DNA from: CALDOK01 sp964481655
GTDB taxonomy: Bacteria; Myxococcota_A; UBA796; JAFGLY01
DNA length: 64,000 nt
Direction: 5' to 3'
Assembly: GCA_964481655.1 (NCBI GenBank)
Contig: CAYZVO010000002.1
Location: 62,001-126,000 of the forward strand
This document shows positions 26,822 to 35,922 of the stretch, in pieces. The translations under genes and the position numbers were made by a program. The notes beneath the pieces were generated by a model, which had not been told where the DNA came from, did no database searches, and worked only from the letters and a program-made list of their open reading frames with translations. Numbering within the stretch: position 1 is the stretch's first letter; each line of letters begins with the position of its first letter.

Positions 26822-29037
26822 ATGGCGAGTCAGGATCAGGCAGGCGGGTTCCCCGTCCACAGCTACGAGGACTGGCGCGCGGCGGCGGAGGCCACCCTCC
26901 GCGGCGCGCCGTTCGAGAAGAAGCTTGTCACGCGCACCCACGAAGGCATCGCGGTCCAGCCGGTCTACGGCCCCAGCGGTCCCCCGGCCGAGGGGGCCCG
27001 CCCCCCCCCCCCCCCCCCCCCCCCCAACCCGGGCAAAGCCCCAGGCAGCNNNNNNNNNNGATGCGCGTCCCCCCTCACCCCCCCCCCCCGCCGCCGGCGC
27101 CGCCCCGCCCCCCCCCCGCGCCCTTCACCAGGGGTGGAACGGCCGATGGAGGCTGGACCATCCAGCAGCAGTACGCCTACCCGGAGCCGGCCGCCAACGC
27201 GGCGGCCATGGCCACCGACCTCGGGCGCGGGGTGCAGGCGGTCTGGCTCGAGCTGGACGCGGCCTGTCGCAGCGGGCGCGACCACAACCAGCAGCCCGAG
27301 CTGGGCCTCGCTGGCCGGGGCGGGGTGATGATCGCCAGCCTCGGTGAGCTGCAGGCGGCCCTCGAGCCCGTCGAGCTCGCCTCCGTCCCCGTCGCCCTCG
27401 ACGCTGGGGCCAGCGCCCTGCCGGTGGCTGCGCTCCTGGTGACCACCGCGGGAACCGCGGGCGTGGAGCCTGGGACCCTGCGCGGCTCCCTGGGCATGGA
27501 CCCCCTGGCGGCCCTCGCCGCCGACGGCGGCCTGCCCTGCTCCGTGGGCGCCAGCCTCGACCAGCTCTCGGACCTCGCCGCCTGGTGCAGCACCGAAGCG
27601 CCGGGGCTCCGCGCGGCCCACGTCAGCACCCTGCCCCACCAGGGCGCGGGCGCCAGCGCCGCCCAGGAACTGGGCGTCGCCCTGGCCACCGGCGTGGCCT
27701 ACCTGCGCGCCATGGTCGGGCACGGCCTGAGCGTCGATCGCGCCGCGGGCCAGCTGCGCTTCGTCTTCGGCCTGCGGGCCGACCTGTTCATGGAGGTCGC
27801 CAAGCTCCGCGCGGCCCGGGCGCTGTGGTCCCGCGTGGTCACCGCCTGCGGCGGCAGCCCCGAGGCCGGCCGCATGGTCGTGCACGCGCGCACCTCCCCC
27901 GCGGACCGCACCGTGCGCGATCCCTGGGTCAACCTGCTGCGGAGCACCACCGAGTGCTTCGCCGCGGCGGTGGGCGGCGCGGACTCCGTCCACGTGGGGA
28001 CCTTCGAGGAAGCCATCGGCCTCCCGGACGACTTCTCCCGCCGCATCGCGGCGAACACCCAGCTGCTCCTGCGCGAGGAGAGCCACATCGACGCGGTCGC
28101 CGATCCCGCGGGCGGCTCCTGGTACGTCGAGGCCCTCACCGACGAGCTCGTCGTCGCCGGATGGGCCGAGCTGCAGGCCATCGAGGCCGCGGGCGGCGTC
28201 GCCGAGGCCCTGACCAGCGGCTGGCTGGCCGAGCGCATCGCCGGCGTGGCCGCGGGCCGCGCTCGCGCCGTCGCCAAGCGCAAGGACCCGGTCACCGGTG
28301 TCAGCGAGTTCCCCTTCATCCACGAGGCCCCGGTGGAGCGCGACGCGCCCGAGCTGGACGACCTCGCCGACCTCGCCGGCTGCACCCTCGAGGCCTGGCG
28401 CGCGGACCACCCCATGGTCTCCCTCGAGGAGCTGAAGGCCGCGGCGGTGGGTCAGGGTCTGGCCACCCGCGCCGCCCTCCTGGCGGCCGCCAACGGCGCC
28501 ACCGTCGGCGCCATGAGCGGCGCGCTGCGCCGTGACTCCGAGCCCGCGCGCTGCGCCGCGCTCCCGGCGCTGCGCCAGGCCGAGCCCTACGAGGCCCTGC
28601 GGGACGCGTCGGACGCCTACACCGCCACCCACGGCCACCGACCGCGGGTGTTCCTGGCCAACCTCGGCCCCATCCCCAAGCATCGCGTGCGCGCGCTGTG
28701 GTCCGGCAACTTCCTGGGAGCCGGCGGCTTCGAGGTCCTTGGCAACGACGGCTTCGCCAGCGCCGAAGACGCCGCCGCCGCCTGCGCCGTCGCGGTGAAG
28801 GAGCAGGGCGCCATCGCCGCGATCATCTGCGGCTCCGACCCGGTCTACCCCGACATGATCCCCGCCCTGGCTCCGGCCCTGCGCGACGCAGGCGCCCAGC
28901 GGGTGCTGCTGGCGGGTCGCCCCGGTGCCCACCAGGTCGCCTACGAGCAGGCTGGCGTGGACGCCTTCATCTTCCTCGGCTGCGACGTGCTGGGTGTGCT
29001 CGGCGAGCTGCAACGTGACCTGGGGGTGCAGGCATGA
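26822..29037 (+). CDS. mutA: Methylmalonyl-CoA mutase small (beta) subunit, broken by an assembly gap
   Basis: Start ATG at 26822 after AGGAAGA. The N-terminus (SYEDWRAAAEATLRGAPFEKKLVTRTHEGIAVQPVYG) is typical of the mutase small subunit. At about 26995 the sequence dissolves into poly-C and ten Ns (27050-27059), then resumes one frame away with FTRGGTADGGWTIQQQYAYPEP and stays intact to the stop. The barrel and the C-terminal B12-domain-like fold are complete; as in other small subunits, the cobalamin-binding His motif (DxHxxG) is absent. It pairs with the large subunit encoded next (ATGA overlap) to isomerise succinyl-CoA and methylmalonyl-CoA. The break looks technical, not biological. 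Confidence 0.9.
26995..27115. other. Assembly gap with poly-C artefact inside mutA
   Basis: About 25 C in a row, ten Ns, then further C-rich low-complexity sequence. The reading frame changes across it, and the segment is roughly 30 codons longer than expected between the conserved flanking motifs. It reads as error-laden contig ends joined by a scaffold gap. Confidence 0.85.
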
Positions 29038-31181
29038 CCACCTTCCCCGACTTCTCGACCCTCCCCCTGCCCGCCGCCCCCGCGGCCGAGCCCACCACCG
29101 GCGACGCCCCGGCCCCCTGGGAGACCCCCGAGGGCATCCCCGTGCGCTCGCTCTACACCGCGGCCGACGTGCAGGATCTCCCCCACCTGGGTGCCTGGCC
29201 CGGCTTCGCCCCCTTCGTGCGCGGGCCCTACGCCACCATGTATGTGGGGCGCCCCTGGACCGTGCGCCAGTACGCGGGCTTCTCCACCGCCGAAGACTCC
29301 AACGCCTTCTACCGCCGCAACCTCGCGGCCGGGCAGAAGGGCCTGAGCATCGCCTTCGACCTGGCCACCCACCGCGGCTACGACTCCGACCACCCGCGGG
29401 TGTCTGGGGATGTTGGCATGGCCGGCGTGGCCATCGACAACATCAAGGACATGCGCATCCTGTTCGACGGGATCCCCCTGGACCAGATGTCCGTGTCCAT
29501 GACCATGAACGGCGCGGTGCTGCCCATCATGGCGCTGTACATCGTGGCGGCCGAGGAACAGGGCGTGGAGCACAAGGCCCTGTCCGGGACCATCCAGAAC
29601 GACATCCTCAAGGAGTTCATGGTCCGGAACACCTACATCTACCCGCCCGAGCCCTCGATGCGGATCATCGCCGACATCTTCGAGTACGCCTCGGCGGAGA
29701 TGCCCCGCTTCAACACCATCTCCATCTCCGGCTACCACATGCAGGAGGCCGGCGCGACGGCGGACATCGAGCTGGCCTACACCCTGGCCGATGGCCTGGA
29801 CTACGTGAACACCGGCATCAAGGCCGGCCTGGGCGTGGACACCTTCGCCCCGCGGTTCAGCTTCTTCTTCGGCATGTCCATGAACTACTTCATGGAGGTC
29901 GCCAAGCTGCGCGCCGCCCGCCTGCTCTGGCACCGGCTGCTGTCGGGCTTCGAGCCGAAGAACCCCAAGTCCATGATGCTGCGGACCCACTGCCAGACCT
30001 CGGGCTGGTCGCTGACCGCCCAGGACCCGTTCAACAACGTGGCGCGCACCTGTGTCGAGGCCATGGCCGCGGCCCATGGGCACACCCAGTCCCTGCACAC
30101 CAACAGCCTGGACGAGGCCCTGGCGCTGCCCTCGGAGTTCTCCGCCCGCATCGCCCGCAACACCCAGCTGTACCTGCAGCAGGAGACCGGCACCTGCCGC
30201 ACCGTCGATCCCTGGGGCGGCAGCTTCTACGTCGAGCGGCTCACCCAGGATCTCGCCGACCGCGCCTGGACGCACATCCAGGAGGTCCAGGAGCTGGGGG
30301 GCATGGCCCGCGCCATCGAGACCGGGCTGCCCAAGATGCGCATCGAGGAAGCCTCGGCGCGCACCCAGGCCCGCATCGACGCCGGCAAGCAGACCATCGT
30401 CGGCCTGAACCGCTTCACGGTGAACGAGGAGCCCACCATCGACATCCGCCAGGTGGACAACACCGCCGTGCGGGGGGCCCAGATCGCCCGGCTCGACGCC
30501 CTCCGTGCCGAGCGGGATCCCGCGGTCGTGCGGCAGCGCCTCGAGGCCCTGACCAACGCCGCGGACCGGGGCGAGGGCAACCTGCTCGAGCTGTCCGTCC
30601 AGGCGGCCCGGGCCAAGGCCACCGTCGGGGAGATCTCCGAGGCCCTGGTCGATGTCTACGGCCGCCACCAGGCGGCGCCCAAGCTGGTGCACAATGTCTA
30701 CAGCACGGAGGCTGGCGTGGAACGCGAGGACATCAAGGCGGTGCGCGAGCTCGCCGACCGCTTCGAGCAGCTCGAGGGCCGCCGGCCCCGCCTGCTGGTG
30801 GCCAAGATGGGCCAGGACGGCCACGACCGCGGCCAGAAGGTGGTGGCCACCGCCTTCGCCGACCTCGGCTTCGACGTGGACGTGGGGCCCCTGTTCCAGA
30901 CCCCCGAGGAGACCGCCCGCCAGGCGGTCGAGAACGACGTGCACGTGGTGGGCGCCAGCTCCCTGGCCGCCGGCCACCTCACCCTGGTGCCGGCCCTGCG
31001 CGCGCAGCTCGATGAGCTCGGTCGCCCCGACATCCTCGTCGTGGCCGGTGGGGTCATCCCCCCCAACGACCACGAGGCCCTCTACGAGGCGGGCGCCGCG
31101 GCCATCTTCGGCCCCGGCACCGTGATCCCGGAAGCCGCGAAGGCCCTGCTCGAGCAGCTGCTGGAGCAGGAAGAGGAGTAG
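29034..31181 (+). CDS. mutB: Methylmalonyl-CoA mutase large (alpha) subunit
   Basis: 715 residues, close to the usual 710-730. The N-terminal TIM barrel carries YATMYVGRPWTVRQYAGFST, the SIAFDLATHRGYDSDHPRV segment and GKQTIVGLNRF. The C-terminal cobalamin-binding domain has KMGQDGHDRGQKVVATAFAD with the D-x-H-x-x-G His that ligates cobalt from below. With MutA it interconverts (R)-methylmalonyl-CoA and succinyl-CoA, a step of propionate formation or oxidation. The start overlaps mutA by four bases. The MeaB chaperone gene is 31 kb downstream. The 3' end is 9 bases from a convergent gene. Confidence 0.97.
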   Translation: MTTFPDFSTLPLPAAPAAEPTTGDAPAPWETPEGIPVRSLYTAADVQDLPHLGAWPGFAPFVRGPYATMYVGRPWTVRQYAGFSTAEDSNAFYRRNLAAGQKGLSIAFDLATHRGYDSDHPRVSGDVGMAGVAIDNIKDMRILFDGIPLDQMSVSMTMNGAVLPIMALYIVAAEEQGVEHKALSGTIQNDILKEFMVRNTYIYPPEPSMRIIADIFEYASAEMPRFNTISISGYHMQEAGATADIELAYTLADGLDYVNTGIKAGLGVDTFAPRFSFFFGMSMNYFMEVAKLRAARLLWHRLLSGFEPKNPKSMMLRTHCQTSGWSLTAQDPFNNVARTCVEAMAAAHGHTQSLHTNSLDEALALPSEFSARIARNTQLYLQQETGTCRTVDPWGGSFYVERLTQDLADRAWTHIQEVQELGGMARAIETGLPKMRIEEASARTQARIDAGKQTIVGLNRFTVNEEPTIDIRQVDNTAVRGAQIARLDALRAERDPAVVRQRLEALTNAADRGEGNLLELSVQAARAKATVGEISEALVDVYGRHQAAPKLVHNVYSTEAGVEREDIKAVRELADRFEQLEGRRPRLLVAKMGQDGHDRGQKVVATAFADLGFDVDVGPLFQTPEETARQAVENDVHVVGASSLAAGHLTLVPALRAQLDELGRPDILVVAGGVIPPNDHEALYEAGAAAIFGPGTVIPEAAKALLEQLLEQEEE

Positions 31182-31190
31182 GGTGTCGGG

Positions 31191-32558
31191 CTAGCCCGGG
31201 TACAGCACGAACGGGTAGACCACGGAGAACCCCACGACGTCGGCGGGGAAGTGCCAGGTGTCGATGGAGTCCGCGATGCACTCGGCGAGCTGCCGGTCCC
31301 GGGTGCTGTTGTTCAGCACCCAGATGTCCATGGCCTCGCCTCCGTCCACCACCCACTCCACCTCGATGCGGCCCTGGAGGTTGGGGATCTCCTTGAGGCG
31401 GCGCTCGTAGCAGGCCTTCACCCTGGGGTAGTAGCCGCGGATGGCCCGGTGCACGCGCGCGGCGTCGGGGCTGTTCTCGGGCAGCGCATCGGGAGGCTCC
31501 ACGATGGTGGGCTCCGGGATCACGGCCCCCCCGTCGGTGACCCCGGCCTTCCCACCGCCGAGGGTGTTCAGCTCGAGGCCCACGTCCTCGCGGCTGGTGC
31601 CGGCGCCGCCACCCTCCTTGATCACCGGGACCAGGCTGGCGATCTCGTCCAGGTCGCGTTCGCCACCGAGCTTCAGATCCTCGTCGAAGCCCCAGGCCTG
31701 GTGGGCCCCCAGGACGCCGCCCTCGGACTCGCCCGTGGTGACCATCCACTGCAGGATCGCGGACTCTTTGTAGACTTGATCCCGGAGGTCCGCCTTGCGC
31801 TGGGCCTCGGCGGCCCGGGCCTCGGCGGGGGACAGGGGGCGCTCGGGGAGGGGGTCGTTCTTGGCCACCGGCGCGATGGGCTCGGGATCGGGCTGGTCCT
31901 TGGAGTGTTGGGCCAGGCTGTCGTCCTGGACCACCGGCTCGGGCTCGATGGGATCGGGGTCCACCGGCGCGGGCTCGGGCATGATCACCAGGGCGAAGCG
32001 CTCCACCTGCTCGAAGTCCCCCATCAGCTCGGGGGTCTGGACGGTGGAGGTGTAGGCAGCGAACCCCGCGGCCATGACGGTAAACAGGCCCAGGAACCCC
32101 ATGAACACGGGGTCATCGTCGGTCAGGAGCTTGGGTCTGAAGTCCGGCCGCTGCAGCTGACGCATGGCGATGGGGGGCGCCTGCACCAGCTGGAACAGCA
32201 CGGTGAGCTCCCCGAGCTTGATGGAGCCCCGGGTGGCGTCCGCCAGGGGAAGATCCCAGCGCCCGCGCCCGCTGGGGGGCCGCTGTCGCAGCTGTGCCAG
32301 GGTCAGGACCTGGCCTTCATGGGACAGCTTGCCGTCGATGCCCCGGGGCACGCGCAGCCGGAAGCGACCGCGGTGGGCCTCGATCAGGGCGTAGCGCCGC
32401 GGGAGCTGGGGCAGGGGACAGGGCACCACCGCGCCGGGTGCGCGGCCCACCGTGAGGGACTGTCCTGGCTCGAGGCGCTTCTCCATGACGATCTTTCCGT
32501 CCTGGAGGACACCGACACGGATGACCTTGCCCTGCTCGGGCGCACGCATTGCAGACAT
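31191..32558 (-). CDS. Membrane-anchored protein with FHA-like N-terminus and AgmX/PglI-type C-terminal domain
   Basis: 455 residues from the ATG at 32558; a longer upstream frame lacks a ribosome binding site and runs across the sigma-54 promoter region. Residues about 10-100 resemble a forkhead-associated fold (VGRAPGAVVPCPLPQLPRRYALIEAHRGRFRLRV). One transmembrane helix (MGFLGLFTVMAAGFAAYTS) precedes a Pro/Glu/Asp-rich stretch (PEPAPVDPDPIEPEPVV) suited to crossing the periplasm. The C-terminus (IRGYYPRVKACYERRLKEIP...) matches the TonB-like domain of AgmX/PglI gliding proteins. It probably transmits force or a signal across the envelope. It is divergent from the GspG-like gene; a second gene with this domain lies at 56690. 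Confidence 0.82.
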   Translation of the reverse strand: MSAMRAPEQGKVIRVGVLQDGKIVMEKRLEPGQSLTVGRAPGAVVPCPLPQLPRRYALIEAHRGRFRLRVPRGIDGKLSHEGQVLTLAQLRQRPPSGRGRWDLPLADATRGSIKLGELTVLFQLVQAPPIAMRQLQRPDFRPKLLTDDDPVFMGFLGLFTVMAAGFAAYTSTVQTPELMGDFEQVERFALVIMPEPAPVDPDPIEPEPVVQDDSLAQHSKDQPDPEPIAPVAKNDPLPERPLSPAEARAAEAQRKADLRDQVYKESAILQWMVTTGESEGGVLGAHQAWGFDEDLKLGGERDLDEIASLVPVIKEGGGAGTSREDVGLELNTLGGGKAGVTDGGAVIPEPTIVEPPDALPENSPDAARVHRAIRGYYPRVKACYERRLKEIPNLQGRIEVEWVVDGGEAMDIWVLNNSTRDRQLAECIADSIDTWHFPADVVGFSVVYPFVLYPG

Positions 32559-32654
32559 GGAACCTTCCCGCCGTTCGAGGGTCGCGACGGCCGCTCCTGC
32601 CGCCGGGAGTCTGGTCAAGTGCGGTGCCGTGGCGGTTTCGTCGGGGCGGGGAGT

Positions 32655-32719
32655 TGACAGGTTCCTTGCGAACTCGGCGTGGGCCGACAGCCGACAGCGG
32701 GCGGGTGTCGTGACAGGTT
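32655..32719 (+). promoter_or_regulatory. Direct repeats upstream of a sigma-54 promoter, candidate activator sites
   Basis: The nine-base word TGACAGGTT occurs at 32655-32663 and 32711-32719. Relative to the start expected from the downstream sigma-54 promoter these lie near -137 and -81, the usual range for enhancer sites of NtrC-type activators. The second copy sits in a small dyad (TGTCGTGACA). Confidence 0.5.
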
Positions 32720-32764
32720 GTCGCGTTGGTGGCACGTTGCGGTCGGGTGAACGTCCGTTTTCGG

Positions 32765-32781
32765 CTGGCACGGGGCTTGCT
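32765..32781 (+). promoter_or_regulatory. Sigma-54 (RpoN) promoter of the gspG-like gene
   Basis: CTGGCACGGGGCTTGCT matches the consensus YTGGCACGRNNNTTGCW at every fixed position, with GG at 32767-32768 (-24) and GC at 32779-32780 (-12). The expected start is near 32792, 23 bases before the ATG at 32815, leaving room for the AGGAGGT ribosome binding site. Confidence 0.88.
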
Positions 32782-32814
32782 TCACCGTGTGTCGAACCGA
32801 CACAGGAGGTCGAC

Positions 32815-33204
32815 ATGACACGACGAAGACGACAAGGGATCACGCTGGTGGAGCTGATGATCACCGTGACGATCCTGGTGAGCCTGACGACGGTGCTCGC
32901 CGTGAACGCGGTGAAGATCTGGAAGGAGCACCTGAAGAGCGAGACCGCGCTGCGGCTGAACAACGCGGAGCAGGGGGTGCAGGCCTACGCGGCGGTGAAC
33001 CGGGGGCGGTTCCCGAGCACCGAGCAGGGCCTGGAGGCGGCGCTGCCCTACATGAGCTCCCGGGACGATGAGCTGCCCACCGACGCATGGGGCAACACAT
33101 TGGTGTATCGCTCACCGGACGGGGACTGGGCCTACAGCATCGGCTCCCACGGGCCGGACGAGCAGGAGGGGGGCGACGACGACATCGTGGTGCGGATGAG
33201 GTGA
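32815..33204 (+). CDS. gspG: Type II secretion major pseudopilin, GspG-like
   Basis: 129 residues after a strong AGGAGGT site. A short basic leader ends at the prepilin cleavage site QG^ITLVELMITVTILVSLTTVLAVN, with Glu at +5 of the mature protein, followed by the hydrophobic helix. The body has GspG hallmarks: GRFPSTEQGLEAAL, LPTDAWGNTLVYRSPDG and SIGSHGPDEQEGGDDDI, including the acidic calcium-binding end. Processed by a prepilin peptidase, it would form the pseudopilus in the inner membrane. No other gsp genes are nearby, so it is an orphan. Transcription probably depends on sigma-54 and an enhancer-binding activator. Confidence 0.93.
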   Translation: MTRRRRQGITLVELMITVTILVSLTTVLAVNAVKIWKEHLKSETALRLNNAEQGVQAYAAVNRGRFPSTEQGLEAALPYMSSRDDELPTDAWGNTLVYRSPDGDWAYSIGSHGPDEQEGGDDDIVVRMR

Positions 33205-33210
33205 GGGGTC

Positions 33211-33341
33211 CTGAAGCAACTGCGGGAGCACGTGAAGTGCTCCCTTACGCTTCAGGTCGGCACCGCCTGCCGGCGTTGTGCTGCGAGCGAAGCTCGTCGG
33301 CACGAACGCCGGCAGCAGAAGTAGCTTCGCCTACTTCTGCT
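33211..33341. terminator. Three consecutive hairpins between convergent genes
   Basis: First, arms CTGAAGC (33211-33217) and GCTTCAG (33249-33255) enclose GGGAGCAC/GTGCTCCC (33224-33231 and 33237-33244). Second, perfect 11-base arms at 33267-33277 and 33305-33315 enclose a further CGAGC-GAA-GCTCG stem. Third, perfect 11-base arms at 33314-33324 and 33331-33341 share the stop codon of the convergent LURP-one-like gene. Together they are probably a bidirectional terminator; the second and third overlap by two bases and could compete. Confidence 0.65.
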
Positions 33342-33906
33342 TTCCTTCGATCGTGAGCAGCAGCACGGTCATGGCCAGCAGGATGCGGGGATCGATCTGG
33401 CCGTTGTTGCCGGAGTAGTCGCAGTCGTACTTGACCAGGAACGGGTTCCAGGTGCCCTTGAGCTTGCCGATGTGGTCGCCCATGGCGTCGATCAGGAAGG
33501 TCTGGGGGATGAGGTTGGACAGGAAGCGCCGGATCATGGCCAGCAGCATCGAGTCTTCCTTGGCGTGACCCAGCAGCGCGTCGTCGGCGTCGAGGATCTC
33601 CCACTCGTCCTTGAGGATGGACTTGAGGCCCTTGCGGCGGCAGGCGCCGACCTTGGCGCCGGTGGCCACGTCGGTGATGTCGTAGGTGGCCGAGATGTCC
33701 ATCATCTGGCGGGCCTTGATGTTCAGCACCGCGTCGGTACGCGATTCGTCCTTGTAGATGGTGATGTCTTCCTTGAGCTTGAACGCCTTCATCTTGATGA
33801 AGAACAGCAGGCTGCCAGCCTTGTCGAGGATGCGGCAGCTGATGCCCAAGAAGTTGAAGAAGTTGCGGCGGGCCACGTAGGTGGTCGGAAGCTGCAGGTC
33901 GCTCAT
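33331..33906 (-). CDS. LURP-one-related / scramblase-like protein
   Basis: 191 residues from the ATG at 33906 (GAGGA upstream). The sequence follows the LOR/tubby-like barrel: YVARRNFFNFLGISCRILDKAGSLLFFIKMKAFKLKEDI, then DATYDITD-like strands, and a hydrophobic C-terminal helix (PRILLAMTVLLLTIEGK) typical of the phospholipid scramblase superfamily. Bacterial members have no settled function; membrane association is likely from the terminal helix. The stop codon lies inside a perfect hairpin. It is probably monocistronic. Confidence 0.75.
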   Translation of the reverse strand: MSDLQLPTTYVARRNFFNFLGISCRILDKAGSLLFFIKMKAFKLKEDITIYKDESRTDAVLNIKARQMMDISATYDITDVATGAKVGACRRKGLKSILKDEWEILDADDALLGHAKEDSMLLAMIRRFLSNLIPQTFLIDAMGDHIGKLKGTWNPFLVKYDCDYSGNNGQIDPRILLAMTVLLLTIEGKQK

Positions 33907-34008
33907 GGATTCCTCGCGAGGGTGCGGGGTTTTCGGGGATGATGCACGGACCCTATCCCGCCTCGCGGGCTGCGGGCGGGGATCCCGGGGTCACGGTGGG
34001 GGCAAACG

Positions 34009-34846
34009 CTACTGAGTCAGCAGGACCTTCAGCATGGCCTGGGCCGAGGCGGTGTCGTCCACGCTGCAGGAGGCGTAGCCGTAGGCCTGGCGCAGGTAGT
34101 AGTAGCCGCTGTCCAGCTCGCGCTCCTCGTCGATCTGGCTGCCACCTTCGATCTCGTAGGAGAGCGAGAATGGAGCCCTCGAGGGACTTGCCGTTCTCCA
34201 TGGGGCAGTCGAAGGAGAGATCGCCGTCGTACTTCTCCATGGAGCAGCCGCCGTCGGCGATGGCCCAGCCCTGGCCCTTGATACCCTTGACGATCTTGGC
34301 CTCGTCGAAGTTCTTGAGGGCGGTGTTCTTGGGGATCACGGCGTCCATGATGGACTTGGCGCAGGAGCCGTTTTCGGCGTCGACGCCCAGGACCCAGTTG
34401 CCCTCGCGGGCGTAGGCTTCGCCGACCCAGGGGTCCTCGACCTGCCACTTGGCGTCCTGGGAGGACCGGAACTTGGAGACCTCGATGTCGAAGGCCCACT
34501 GCTCGTTCCAGAAGTCGCAGTCCAGCTCCTTGTTGCCGTCGTACTCGTCGATGTCGTAGCACTCGACGTTCATGTCGAGCTTGCGGCCCATGGACTGCAG
34601 CTTCGAGGCGTCGAAGAGGTCCTCGATGCTGGACACCGGGGTGCCCGTGCCCGACCAGGGGGCGCAGCTGCCCTCGCCACCCTTCGCCGCGGGGGCGGGG
34701 GCGGAGCTGCCGGCGTCCTCGATGGCCTCGTCCAACGCTTCGTCGAAGTCGTAGTCGTCGTAGTCTTCGGAGGCTTCGCTGCCGAAGGCGAGCACGACGA
34801 AGACGGCGAGGGCGGAGAACGAGGCGAGCTGGCGACGGGTGTGCAT
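34009..34846 (-). pseudogene. Secreted hypothetical protein with a frameshift near the 3' end
   Basis: Start ATG at 34846 (MHTRRQLASFSALAVFVVLAFGSEA, a signal peptide), then an Asp/Glu-rich stretch (EDYDDYDFDEALDEAIED) and a Cys-containing domain. At about 34170 the frame is lost within MENGKSLEGS: shifting by one base gives FSLSYEIEGG...DSGYYYLRQAYGYASCSVDD...MLKVLLTQ and a stop at 34009, whereas the unshifted frame becomes Arg/Pro-rich nonsense. So one base is extra (or two are missing) here, by mutation or sequencing error. No family recognised. Confidence 0.7.
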
Positions 34847-34962
34847 GGGGACTCCTTTGCTGTTCTGGGACTTAGCGTGTCGTGTCGTCCTACGCATGAG
34901 CCCGGGGGTTTCGTTCGCACTGGCGGCCCTCCCCCGATAGAGGCGCGGCGCCAGGAGCCCGT

Positions 34963-35922
34963 GTGACCGCGTTCAATGAGCCCATCCCCGATCTGCCAGC
35001 CATCCGCACGGCGGCGGAGCGCATCGCGCCCTGGGCCCATCGCACCCCCGTCGCGCGCTGCCGCAGCCTGGACGAATCGACGGGGGCGACGCTGGCCTTC
35101 AAGTGCGAGCACCTGCAGAAGGTGGGGGCCTTCAAGTTCCGGGGCGCCACCAACGCCGTGTTCTCCCTCGACGACGCCGAGGCGGCCCGCGGGGTCGCGA
35201 CCCACAGCTCCGGCAACCACGCCCAGGCCCTGGCCCTGGCCGCCCGCAACCGGGGCGTGCCGGCCCACATCGTGATGCCCTCGAGCGCCTCGCCGGTCAA
35301 GCGCGACGCGGTGCTCGGCTACGGCGCGACCATCACCACCTGCGAGCCCACCCTCGCGGCCCGCGAGTCCACCCTGGACCTCGTCGTGGCCCGCACCGGG
35401 GCCCACTTCGTTCACCCCTACGACGACCACCGCGTCATCGCTGGCGCCGCCACGGCGGCCCTCGAGCTGCACGAGCAGGCGCCGGGGCTCGAGCTGCTGC
35501 TGGCCCCGGTCGGTGGCGCGGGCTTGCTGGCGGGCACCGCGCTGGCCACCGCCTTGACGGCCCCCGGCTGCCGCGTGGTGGGCGTCGAGCCCGCGGGGGC
35601 GGACGACGCGCTGCGCTCCATGGCTGCGGGCCACATCATCCCGTCGGTGGAGCCGGACACCATCGCCGATGGGCTGCTCACCTCTCTGGGCGAGCGCAAC
35701 TTCCCCATCCTGCAGCGGCACGTGGAGCGCATCGTCACCGTGGACGAAGCCAGCATCGTGGCCGCCATGCGGATGCTGTGGCAGCGGGCCAAGCTGCTGG
35801 TGGAGCCCTCGGCGGCTGTGCCTCTGGCGGCGCTGATCTCCGGCGCTGTGGACGCCCGGGGCGCCCGCGTCGGCATCATCCTCTCCGGCGGCAACGTCGA
35901 TCTGGATGGTCTGCCGTGGTGA
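34963..35922 (+). CDS. PLP-dependent threonine/serine dehydratase or racemase-type enzyme
   Basis: 319 residues from a GTG at 34963, preceded by AGGAG. Fold-type II PLP enzyme: the cofactor lysine is in KVGAFKFRGA, the substrate loop in HSSGNHAQALA, the glycine-rich phosphate loop in PVGGAGLLAG, and a C-terminal SGGNVD. The family includes catabolic threonine dehydratase, serine racemase and threo-3-hydroxyaspartate dehydratase. With no regulatory domain and at this length, a catabolic dehydratase or racemase is more likely than biosynthetic IlvA. Cytoplasmic. Its stop overlaps the GTG start of the next gene (GTGA). Confidence 0.9.
   Translation: MTAFNEPIPDLPAIRTAAERIAPWAHRTPVARCRSLDESTGATLAFKCEHLQKVGAFKFRGATNAVFSLDDAEAARGVATHSSGNHAQALALAARNRGVPAHIVMPSSASPVKRDAVLGYGATITTCEPTLAARESTLDLVVARTGAHFVHPYDDHRVIAGAATAALELHEQAPGLELLLAPVGGAGLLAGTALATALTAPGCRVVGVEPAGADDALRSMAAGHIIPSVEPDTIADGLLTSLGERNFPILQRHVERIVTVDEASIVAAMRMLWQRAKLLVEPSAAVPLAALISGAVDARGARVGIILSGGNVDLDGLPW

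Noticed and set aside
32715..32735. A second sigma-54-like site (TGGCACGTTGC) upstream of gspG
   Set aside because: The four-base spacer between the GG and GC elements is missing, so the geometry is wrong.
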